44,125 nt of DNA, taken from NCBI GenBank assembly GCA_031553705.1, contig JAVBLD010000046.1, forward strand, positions 1-44,125, given 5' to 3'. The notes under the pieces are model-generated. The model saw only the letters and a list, made by a program, of their open reading frames with translations, did not search any database and was not told the DNA's origin. The position numbers were made by a program, and so were the translations under genes. Source of the stretch: JAVBLD01 sp031553705 (GTDB lineage: Bacteria > Bacteroidota > Bacteroidia > Bacteroidales > Marinifilaceae). Shown here one piece after another: positions 17,262-24,759 of this stretch; within the stretch, counting starts at the first letter, position 1; each line of letters begins with the position of its first letter.

Positions 17262-17573
17262 TCATCCGTAAGCAGCTTTAACTGTTATAGGAATAGAAAC
17301 AACTTTTGTAATTCCTCCTGCAAAAGTTACTGTCACGGTCACCGTATAAATCCCCGGCGGAACATTAAACGTAATCGTACTTCCATTTATAGTTCCTCCG
17401 GTCGAAGTCACCGTTATCCCGGTAGGATTACCTACTATTGTTATCGTAAGGGTTATTGACTCTCCTTGATAGACTTCCGTTCTACTTGGAGTCACTGAAA
17501 CAAATGGTGGCGGATCACCAGCCTATGCATTGGAAACAAAGCATAAAGCTAAAATTAATAGTAATTGCTTCAT
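17262..17573 (-). pseudogene. Short secreted Ig-like protein gene with in-frame amber stop at codon 17
   Basis: From the ATG at 17573 the frame reads a perfect signal peptide (MKQLLLILALCFVSNA), then TAG (17525-17523). It continues in the same frame as AGDPPPFVSVTPSRTEVYQG and an Ig-like domain (GTINGSTITFNVPPGIYTVT) to a TGA at 17262. Without the stop it would be a 103-residue exported beta-sandwich protein. A single CAG-to-TAG change would explain it. It has a consensus promoter and a terminator of its own, so the lesion looks recent. Sequencing error or readthrough cannot be excluded. Binding partner unknown; the beta-barrel gene lies downstream. Confidence 0.7.
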
Positions 17574-17768
17574 AATTTAAATTTACGTTTAAAGTTAATA
17601 TAATAGTAAACAGATGGGCAGAAAAACATAAACTCATTCTCACCTCACATTACCACAATTACCAAATTAAAGTAAAATATATTTAAGCGACTCTATCTCA
17701 CTAATCCTATAGATTATATTTCATAAGAAACCGGCCATGTATTGCCCGTGTTTTTATGATATTTATTG

Positions 17769-17799
17769 CAAATATAAATTCTTCAATATCAAAAACAAA
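17769..17799 (-). promoter_or_regulatory. Bacteroidetes promoter upstream of the Ig-like gene
   Basis: Minus strand TTTG (17799-17796), 19 bp, then TATATTTG (17776-17769). It fits the TTTG-N19-TAnnTTTG consensus exactly. The predicted transcript has a leader of roughly 190 nt before the ATG at 17573. Confidence 0.65.
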
Positions 17800-18013
17800 G
17801 AAATTACATCATTTTTTTACATCTTCTTTACACATACCACCTCATTTGTATCTAATAAAAAGATGAACCATTAAAAATTAAATAAATTTGATTTACCTGA
17901 ATTATCAGGTTCTCTGTCGCTATTGAAATTAGATTTATTAGAAAGATCACGCAAAAATGTCAATCGGCCTGAAAAGTAAACACACCTATATCCGTCATGC
18001 TATCAGCGAACAG

Positions 18014-18040
18014 AATAACGTAAACCATTTCACCGTTATT
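18014..18040. terminator. Inverted repeat downstream of the pigment operon
   Basis: AATAACG (18014-18020) pairs with CGTTATT (18034-18040), about 17 bp after the last operon gene. The T-run is on the plus-strand side, so as a leftward terminator it is weak; it could act bidirectionally. Confidence 0.35.
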
Positions 18041-18056
18041 TTTTCAAAACCCCTTC

Positions 18057-19181
18057 TTATCCCTTATTACAAAGCGGATTGGCATATATTTTCAGGAAGA
18101 TATTCATCAGGTCGATCTGATCTCCTTCAAAACATTTCAATCTTTCATGCATACGGGCGGCAAAATCGCGATACTCCTCCATCACGTACCTGTCCGTATA
18201 ATCAAACGTGTTATTCAGCATATCATAAGCGATATAATTACTGCTCCACAGTTTATAGCCTTCATGGATGCGTTTGTCGATCAGCCTCGCAATCCCGCTG
18301 AATATCTCATTCTTCTCCGACCGGCCCGATTCCTTCAATTCATCATATTCCAACGGGGGGGTTATCTCTATGTGCACCTTCCCTTTTTGTTCGGTGATCC
18401 CGGTCATAATGCTGTGAAGATCTTCTCCGGGAGCTTTCAGATATTTACGGTCGCGGGAAAGATAAAGCTCTCTGGCTTTCAGATTATCGCAGGTCTCATA
18501 TTGATAAGAAACTGCTACAGGAACTATATTCAACTGTGCCATATCTGCAATTACATTCGTCTTTCCGCTGAGAGAAAACATTTTAATCAATCCCTGATCG
18601 GTTGTATCATCCCCATCCTTCGTGCGCCCGTTCCGCTGCGCAATCCATACGGATTCTCTTTTCTCCAGTAAAGTATAACGGATATAATGTGAAAGGTGTA
18701 CCGAATGGTTATAAAAATCACGTGGATTACCTCCCCGAACCACTTTAAACATCTTATTCGATTTACCGATATCCACGATAAAATCGCCCTGCATCAGGTT
18801 ACTGCCAAAAGTAATCTCCGTCGTATCCAACCCTTGCGCCACAAGGACAATTTGCAAAAGAGCCGAATCCAACAGGATATCCCGGTGATTCGATACAAAA
18901 AGGTAACGCTTTGCAGGATCCAAACGCTCCAGTCCGTGACAAGTGAATCCGTCCGTTGTTTTCCGCACGATTGCCTTAATAGCGCTATCCATTATTTTGA
19001 TCTGAAATTCCCGTACCGTCTTTATATTGCGGAATTCACCCGTCAGTTTCTCCAATGTCTCGCCAGAATACAGGTAAGACATCAGCGGATAGAAATAGGA
19101 ATGATCGGCTATCCGGTTCATTGCCGGGTTAATCTCCTGATCCCGATAGGGAGACAAGTCTTCAAAGTCACGATAGTCCAT
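18057..19181 (-). CDS. Glycerol-phosphate-type acyltransferase (PlsC/PlsB-like)
   Basis: The protein has 374 residues with no signal peptide. It contains FVSNHRDILLDSALLQ (around residues 96-110) as the acyltransferase histidine block and ESVWIAQRNGRTKDGDD as the block corresponding to the FPEGTRS motif. Later blocks (IVPVAVSYQYETCD) match the NIVPV signature of the superfamily. It would transfer an acyl chain to a hydroxyl acceptor at the inner membrane. It is the last gene of the pigment run, 67 bp after the ligase gene. It may anchor the polyene to a lipid, or be a general lipid enzyme that happens to lie here. Confidence 0.75.
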   Translation of the reverse strand: MDYRDFEDLSPYRDQEINPAMNRIADHSYFYPLMSYLYSGETLEKLTGEFRNIKTVREFQIKIMDSAIKAIVRKTTDGFTCHGLERLDPAKRYLFVSNHRDILLDSALLQIVLVAQGLDTTEITFGSNLMQGDFIVDIGKSNKMFKVVRGGNPRDFYNHSVHLSHYIRYTLLEKRESVWIAQRNGRTKDGDDTTDQGLIKMFSLSGKTNVIADMAQLNIVPVAVSYQYETCDNLKARELYLSRDRKYLKAPGEDLHSIMTGITEQKGKVHIEITPPLEYDELKESGRSEKNEIFSGIARLIDKRIHEGYKLWSSNYIAYDMLNNTFDYTDRYVMEEYRDFAARMHERLKCFEGDQIDLMNIFLKIYANPLCNKG

Positions 19182-19248
19182 AATGGTCGATAATTAATTA
19201 AATTATATCTTTTGCCCTACATTCATCGCTCATAGTTCTCCGTTATCT

Positions 19249-20550
19249 CTATTTTGGGTTTCGTTTATCAATAAACTTCATCGGCTTCCGGCTTATTTCA
19301 GGCATCTGTATTTTACGGATATCGTCAATTTTACCGATCTCTACATCCGGGGCAACGCGCAACTTCGCCCGGAAACGGTCTTTCAGCTCTTTCACCGTCT
19401 CTCCTCCCCGTTCTTCCCGACACCCCACACTTACATTCACCAGATCATTTCCGTAATCGTCGCTCGACACCTCTACCAAGTAATTCTCAACACAGTCCAC
19501 ATTGTCCAGCACATCGAAAATAGCCGCCGGATAAAGAGTCGTACCTTTATATTTTATCATCTGATTGCACCGGCCGATAATAGGACTGATACGCATGGTC
19601 GTACGTCCGCATGCACAAGGTTCCATATGAAAACGGGCGATATCTCCGGTACGGAAACGCAGTAACGGCATGGCATCCACTCCCAGCGTCGTGATCGTCA
19701 ACTCTCCGACCTCTCCTTCGGCCACTGCTTTTCCACGCTCATCGAGCAATTCGGTTATAATCAGTTCCGGATGGTGATGTCCCCCACGTCCGCAGGCACA
19801 CTCGGTAAAAGAGGTGGCCATCTCGGTCGAAGCGTAAGTGGAATAAAGTTCAATATCCCACTTCTCTTTGATCTTTTTACCCAACAGGTTTAACGAAAAA
19901 TCCTGTTCCCGCAAGTTTTCCCCGATACATACGGCTTTACGGATACTGGAATTCTTATAATCGATCCCATGCTCTTCCGCATAATGGATAATCTTCAGGA
20001 TAAAAGAGGGTACCACGATAATCGTATCGGGTGAGATCCTCCGGATCGTATCCCACTGTAACTCCGGAATACCGTTTCCGACACGGATAATGCTTCCTCC
20101 CAGTTTCCGGATACCCAGAAAATAGGCTAAACCGGCCATAAACCGTTTGTCGATTGTGGTCATCAACTGGAAGATATCCCCCTGTTTTCCTCCAGCACAG
20201 GCAAAAGAGATCGCCTCATTATAAGCCAGGCGGTCAAGATCCTTATCGCTCATTGCGAAAGTCACCGGATCGCCCAACGTGCCGGAAGTGGTGATGTAAT
20301 CCACGATTTTTTCCCGGGAAATGCAGACAAAATCCTTATTATGAAGTTGTAATTCTCCCTTTCCGGTAGGCGGAATATATTGCAGATCTTCCAATGTCCT
20401 GATCTTTTCCGTCCGTATTTTCTCTTTGTCAAACAACCGCCGGTAATAGGACGAACGCTCTGACAAATCATCCAGCATACCCCGTAAGCGCTTTTCCTGG
20501 TAGCGCTTGATCTCCTTCAGCGGTAATGTTTCTATTTCCGGTATGTTCAC
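19249..20550 (-). CDS. PaaK-like adenylate-forming ligase (starter-unit activation)
   Basis: The protein has 433 residues. Motifs are TTSGTLGDP (87-95, AMP P-loop), YSTYASTE (236-243) and FRTGD (299-303), as in phenylacetate-CoA ligases. It should adenylate an aryl acid, most likely the 4-coumarate made by the ammonia-lyase of this cluster, and pass it to CoA or ACP. Two short Cys clusters, CACGRGGHHH (251-260) and PCACGRT (311-317), could bind a metal. The start is GTG, overlapping the upstream hydrolase stop as GTGA, which suggests translational coupling; the next in-frame Met is residue 25 and would remove family sequence. Confidence 0.82.
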   Translation of the reverse strand: MNIPEIETLPLKEIKRYQEKRLRGMLDDLSERSSYYRRLFDKEKIRTEKIRTLEDLQYIPPTGKGELQLHNKDFVCISREKIVDYITTSGTLGDPVTFAMSDKDLDRLAYNEAISFACAGGKQGDIFQLMTTIDKRFMAGLAYFLGIRKLGGSIIRVGNGIPELQWDTIRRISPDTIIVVPSFILKIIHYAEEHGIDYKNSSIRKAVCIGENLREQDFSLNLLGKKIKEKWDIELYSTYASTEMATSFTECACGRGGHHHPELIITELLDERGKAVAEGEVGELTITTLGVDAMPLLRFRTGDIARFHMEPCACGRTTMRISPIIGRCNQMIKYKGTTLYPAAIFDVLDNVDCVENYLVEVSSDDYGNDLVNVSVGCREERGGETVKELKDRFRAKLRVAPDVEIGKIDDIRKIQMPEISRKPMKFIDKRNPK

Positions 20551-21437
20551 TGGTTACTATTATTATTGTTCATTAAAGAATAATTCTCGAATCTCAGTTC
20601 CTTTACCCACTCCTCGAAAGCTGCCGTCCACATTCGGGCGTCAGCCCGTTGTCCCGGAGAGACGCCGAAGCCGTGATCCCCGGTTTGATAAAGCATTTCT
20701 TTATAGATCAGGCCCTTCTTTTCCATCGCCTTGGCCAGAGCCATACTGTTCCGCACGTCCACCGTCCTGTCGTCACGGCAGTGCATCAGAAAAACGGGAG
20801 GCATTCCCGTATGAACGTTCTTTTCCAACGACATTTTTTGTACCAGGTCCTGCGAATGTTGTCTTCCCAGCAAGTTATACCTGGATTTCCGGTGCGCTAT
20901 ACTATCCTCCATCGACACAACAGGGTAGACCATTGCGATAAAATCGGGACGTAACGACACCGTGGGATGGATACCCAACGGCTCCAGAAAATTTTCCATA
21001 TAGTACACTCCCGCCGTTCCGGCTAAATGGCCTCCTGCCGAAAAGCCCATCACTCCGATTTTCTTCGGATCGACACCATATTCGGCGCTATGTTCCCTCA
21101 CAATCTGGATCGTACGTTGCAGATCCTGAATCATAGCCGGATGATGATTGGCATGCATCCCCACCCGGTAGCGAAGGACGAAGGTTGTTATTCCACTATT
21201 GTTCAGCCATTTGGCAACATCATAACCTTCCCGTTGCATCCCAAGATAGCAATAGCTTCCTCCCGGGCAAACAATCACACCGATTCCACTGTTTTTTTGC
21301 TGATCTGCACGGAATACCGTGATCTCGGAATATCTCATCTTCCTGTCTACGTCATAATCCCTCCATAGCTTAACGGTCTGGGCAAACAACGGATATGCCA
21401 GTACCAGCAATATAATACAAAAAACAACTCTTTTCAT
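20547..21437 (-). CDS. Exported alpha/beta hydrolase (acyl/acetyl esterase-like)
   Basis: The protein has 296 residues from the ATG at 21437, the first Met before a clear signal peptide (MKRVVFCIILLVLAYPLFAQ); the frame upstream opens only with GTG. It contains VIVCPGGSYCYLG (oxyanion region), the nucleophile GFSAGGH, an acid loop MHCRDDRTVD and the histidine in GDHGFG. This is a complete catalytic triad of the BD-FAE/acetyl-xylan-esterase type. In the pigment run it may trim or release an ester-linked product in the periplasm (inference). It overlaps the ligase gene by 4 bp and follows the small unknown gene by 34 bp. Confidence 0.82.
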   Translation of the reverse strand: MKRVVFCIILLVLAYPLFAQTVKLWRDYDVDRKMRYSEITVFRADQQKNSGIGVIVCPGGSYCYLGMQREGYDVAKWLNNSGITTFVLRYRVGMHANHHPAMIQDLQRTIQIVREHSAEYGVDPKKIGVMGFSAGGHLAGTAGVYYMENFLEPLGIHPTVSLRPDFIAMVYPVVSMEDSIAHRKSRYNLLGRQHSQDLVQKMSLEKNVHTGMPPVFLMHCRDDRTVDVRNSMALAKAMEKKGLIYKEMLYQTGDHGFGVSPGQRADARMWTAAFEEWVKELRFENYSLMNNNNSNQ

Positions 21438-21471
21438 TATATCCACTTACTCCTTCAATACCTCCGTTTAA

Positions 21472-21846
21472 TCATTCTCCCAACAATTCTCTTACCTCCA
21501 CCGGCGAGAGCTGCCGGTATTGCGGACAAACCAATTTACTTCCCTCTTTGGTAAAGGTAACTTGAAAATACTCCTCGTCATAGAAAGAGAGCTTGGAATC
21601 CGTATCCGGATTACACTCCAGATATATAATCTCAGACATTACCATTCCTTCCCGGTCGCAGACCTGCCGGGCTAACGTCCCGGCAGCAGCCGTGATGGAA
21701 GTGCCCGGATTGTCCTGATACAATTCCGTAACGACTACAACCGTTTTATCCCCCTTGCGGATGATCTTCAATCCGCATTTGGAAGGCATTTCCCATTGGC
21801 CCACAAAATCAAATATTTCATCATAATATCTTTCAGGGACACGCAT
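21472..21846 (-). CDS. Uncharacterised 124-residue protein in the pigment operon
   Basis: I do not recognise this protein. It is cytoplasmic by appearance (no signal peptide, no membrane helix) and acidic at the C-terminus (VEVRELLGE). It looks alpha+beta, with blocks such as KIIRKGDKTVVVVTELY and SEIIYLECNPDTDSKLSFYD. It lies in frame order between the hydrolase and a radical SAM gene with 34-bp gaps each side, so it is almost certainly co-transcribed. A role tied to the radical SAM enzyme or the hydrolase is possible but unsupported. Confidence 0.7.
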   Translation of the reverse strand: MRVPERYYDEIFDFVGQWEMPSKCGLKIIRKGDKTVVVVTELYQDNPGTSITAAAGTLARQVCDREGMVMSEIIYLECNPDTDSKLSFYDEEYFQVTFTKEGSKLVCPQYRQLSPVEVRELLGE

Positions 21847-21880
21847 ATCTAATTAATAATGAATAATTAACAATGAATAA
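21847..21880. repeat. TTAATTATTAATT-type junction repeat
   Basis: The gap between the small protein gene and the radical SAM gene is made of near-repeats of AATAATGAATAATTAACAAT. Similar AT motifs occur at 30.62-30.65 and 33.08 kb. Confidence 0.45.
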
Positions 21881-23155
21881 TTATCTCTTTGCTCTGATTA
21901 CCTCCCGGCCGAACGATTTGTTCACCAATTTTCTGTCGCGCGGGCGATAGGTACCGTCTTCCATTTCGCGCATCACCACTTTCGAGAACAAACGAAACAT
22001 CTTCGACTCCTGGGTTTCATTCCCGTAAAACGTTTCCCAGGCATACTCATACAACTCCTGCAAACGGTCGGCCGACATCTGTTTCGGGTGGAATACCACC
22101 TGCCCCGCATTATAGTGGTTCCAGTCAAAATCAAATATCCGTCCCTGCCTGTACAGATCGTCATAGCCTTTGGTATGCGGGAAAGGAGTCATAACTGTAA
22201 ATTCCGCCAGATCCAGATCGATCTCCAATAAAAAGTCGATCAGGCGTTTAATATCATCTTCCGACTGATTATCCAGTCCCAGCAAAATAGTTCCTTCCAC
22301 CCCGATACCATAATCATGATAACGTTTCACCCGCTCCTTTATATAATCCGAGGTATCATAAACAGCTTGGTAGACATACCAGGCACCAGCCTGCGCCGCC
22401 AAGTCCAGCACCTCCGGATCATCTTCGATCGTATGGCTGATCCACTTTTTCTTGAACGGAATCATCTCTTTAAAAAGCTCCATTTCCCACTCTTTGTTCT
22501 GTGCCAAAGAGTTATCCACAATAAAAAGGCGATTGTTTTCTACCGTTGCCAGCTCTTCAATAACCCTCTCCATCGGACGCGGACGAAATATACGGCCGCC
22601 CAGATACGACACGGCGCAAGGATAGCAACTGAAACGACATCCTCGTGAAGCATGGAACAGATCCACCATCTGAACCCCTTTATGATTATACAGCTCCCTT
22701 TTGTAAAGATCGCGCCGGGCAGGTCCTACCAATTCGATCGGCGGTTGTTGGGTCATAAAGTTGTATACTTTTTTCAAACATCCGTTTTTCCAATCTTCCA
22801 GCACTTGCTCCATACGCCCTTCCGACTCGCCCAGAAACACCGAGTCGGCATATTCCATCGTCTCCTCAGCATGAAGCATTGTAGAGATCCCTCCAAAAAT
22901 CACCTGTTTACCGCGTTTCCGGAACTCCGTAGCAATCTCCCATCCTCTCTTTACCTGCGTGCTCAACATCATCGAGATACCCACCAGATCGCACGCTTCC
23001 TCAAAATCGATCCCTTCCACATTCTCATCGGTAAAAGAGACATCTGCCACATCCGGTAAAGTAGCTGCAAAAGCAACCGGCCCATGGGGAGGCAAATTAA
23101 AAGTGGTTTGTCCCGGTAACTTTTTCCACTTCGGATAAATCAATTTAAACTTCAT
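21881..23155 (-). CDS. B12-binding-type radical SAM enzyme (first copy)
   Basis: The protein has 424 residues. The N-terminal 130 residues form a cobalamin-binding-like Rossmann domain (YADSVFLGESEGRMEQVLED), though the DxHxxG motif is not visible. The radical SAM cluster is RGCRFSCYPC (Cys173, 177, 180), followed by a barrel with FIVDNSLAQN and a C-terminal domain. Such class-B-like enzymes often methylate unactivated carbons or rearrange rings. Here a modification of the aryl head or polyene is plausible. The gene overlaps the downstream-numbered oxidoreductase gene by 11 bp, indicating translational coupling. Confidence 0.82.
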   Translation of the reverse strand: MKFKLIYPKWKKLPGQTTFNLPPHGPVAFAATLPDVADVSFTDENVEGIDFEEACDLVGISMMLSTQVKRGWEIATEFRKRGKQVIFGGISTMLHAEETMEYADSVFLGESEGRMEQVLEDWKNGCLKKVYNFMTQQPPIELVGPARRDLYKRELYNHKGVQMVDLFHASRGCRFSCYPCAVSYLGGRIFRPRPMERVIEELATVENNRLFIVDNSLAQNKEWEMELFKEMIPFKKKWISHTIEDDPEVLDLAAQAGAWYVYQAVYDTSDYIKERVKRYHDYGIGVEGTILLGLDNQSEDDIKRLIDFLLEIDLDLAEFTVMTPFPHTKGYDDLYRQGRIFDFDWNHYNAGQVVFHPKQMSADRLQELYEYAWETFYGNETQESKMFRLFSKVVMREMEDGTYRPRDRKLVNKSFGREVIRAKR

Positions 23156-24758
23156 ATTCTTTATTTTGAATTTTAGATTTTAAATAAGGTTCCATGAAAA
23201 AAGGATCGTCGACTCCCTGTTTTCCATCCTCTTCATACCCTGAACCTTGTATCTGGTTTATTTTGTTGATCAGATGCTCAATACCTCCTGTCATTTCCGC
23301 CACCGTGATGACAGCATTCAATGGTACCCCGAGGATACCGTGCAAATTTATATTTTGTCCGGTCAGCAAAAGGTTTTGCACTTTTGTCCGGGGAGAAATG
23401 TGAGATTGGGCCAGGTTATTGCAATTCTTCATATAGCCATAGAGCGATCCCTCCTTCGATCCGGTATAATCACGGATTGTCAAAGGAGAAGCCCCAAAAC
23501 AGTATTCGATCTTTTCACGCACACCCGGAAAATAGCGTTCAAATTTCCGTAATATCCGCTCCTGACACTCCTTTTTAAAGGCTTTGTACTCTTCACCCCG
23601 TTGCATCACCGTTGAATCTTCCCATCGACGGACATCCTCAAAATTCATGATGCAATTGATAATTACTTTCGCCGCATATTTCTCCTCTTCTTCGGATTCC
23701 GGCGGCGTCATGACCATCATACCCACCGGCCACTCTTCCGGCTGGTAAGAGCCCACGTTCCATATCTGTTCGTACTTGTCAACGCAATAAACATTACTGT
23801 TCAGATAAGGAAAGCTATTCTTTTTCATCTTCACGAAAAGTGTAAAAGTAGAATAGGTATTGGACATCGTATGAATACGGTTACAATAGGCCTTCGTCAA
23901 CTGTGACTGATCCAGCAGATCAATCGTAGTGGCCGGATGCAATGCGGAGACATATTGGTTCGCCTCGTAACGACGCCCTTTTTCCGTCACGACATATTGT
24001 ACTTTACGGTCCGTCACTACGATCTCTTTCACCCCATCTCCGCATATCACTTCGCCGCCATGCTCCCGGATCATATCACACATAGCATCCGCCAATTGCT
24101 GACTACCACCCACAAAGCGGGAAGCGTCCTCGATAAAAAGACGGTTAATAATCGCATGGATATAAACAGGTGTCGTATCAAAATCTCCGCCATACAACGC
24201 ATTATTCCAGGCCAGCAGATGCTGAAGCTTCGGGTTCCGGATATAACGGGCGATAAACTTACCGGTAGGCATCGACACCTCCTCATTTTGAAGCAGGTCC
24301 TGTATATTTGTATCCGGAAGCCGCATATTACAGAGATAAAATCTATCGGCAATAGCATATAACGCTTCCGTATAACGGCGTATATTCTCTTTCTCTTCCG
24401 GAAAAAATTCTCCCCAATGCGCAATAAATCCCTTTTTTCCTATGCTTACCGGATACTTTTTCCCATCCTCGCCAACCGATACGATGTCAAAAGCGTCCTT
24501 ATCAAGCGGCTTTATTTTCAACCGGTCGTAAATCCCCAGATAGGTATAAAGCTTACACAAAACGCCTCCCGGTCGAAAATCACCGATATAATGTATACCG
24601 GTTTCGTAAACCGTTCCCTGTCGTTTAAATGTATGTAATCCTCCTCCGGCCGTGTAATGCTTTTCCAGTACCGTCACCCGATACCCTTCCTTACACAACA
24701 GGCAGGCAGTGTTTAACCCGCCGATACCTCCTCCTATGATGATTGCCGATTTTTCCAT
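23145..24758 (-). CDS. FAD-dependent oxidoreductase, RetSat/CrtI (phytoene desaturase) type (copy A)
   Basis: The protein has 537 residues. The dinucleotide-binding motif is IIIGGGIGGLN (6-16), followed by VLEKHYTAGGGLHTF, and the C-terminus has LLTGQNINLHGILGVPLNAV, the FAD-binding signature of the CrtI/retinol-saturase superfamily. It lies one base from a second member of the family (24760-26250) and overlaps the radical SAM gene. These enzymes oxidise, isomerise or saturate conjugated polyenes, so it probably adjusts the aryl polyene chain. No carotenoid genes (phytoene or GGPP synthase) are present. Confidence 0.85.
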   Translation of the reverse strand: MEKSAIIIGGGIGGLNTACLLCKEGYRVTVLEKHYTAGGGLHTFKRQGTVYETGIHYIGDFRPGGVLCKLYTYLGIYDRLKIKPLDKDAFDIVSVGEDGKKYPVSIGKKGFIAHWGEFFPEEKENIRRYTEALYAIADRFYLCNMRLPDTNIQDLLQNEEVSMPTGKFIARYIRNPKLQHLLAWNNALYGGDFDTTPVYIHAIINRLFIEDASRFVGGSQQLADAMCDMIREHGGEVICGDGVKEIVVTDRKVQYVVTEKGRRYEANQYVSALHPATTIDLLDQSQLTKAYCNRIHTMSNTYSTFTLFVKMKKNSFPYLNSNVYCVDKYEQIWNVGSYQPEEWPVGMMVMTPPESEEEEKYAAKVIINCIMNFEDVRRWEDSTVMQRGEEYKAFKKECQERILRKFERYFPGVREKIEYCFGASPLTIRDYTGSKEGSLYGYMKNCNNLAQSHISPRTKVQNLLLTGQNINLHGILGVPLNAVITVAEMTGGIEHLINKINQIQGSGYEEDGKQGVDDPFFMEPYLKSKIQNKEYEV

Positions 24759-24759
24759 T

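Larger units (their letters stand above)
17574..18056. other. AT-rich intergenic region
   Basis: 483 bp without a supported gene. It holds a minus-strand promoter at 17769-17799, a roughly 190-nt leader for the Ig-like gene, and an inverted repeat at 18014-18040. A rightward reading frame from 17957 overlaps the acyltransferase gene and has no recognisable content. Confidence 0.6.

Noticed and set aside
17910..18056. Small RNA or tRNA gene in the AT-rich gap
   Set aside because: No cloverleaf or known RNA fold could be drawn; only one 7-bp stem-loop is visible.
17957..18301. Plus-strand frame of 114 codons overlapping the end of the acyltransferase gene
   Set aside because: Most of it is antisense to a conserved protein, and the first 33 codons show nothing recognisable.
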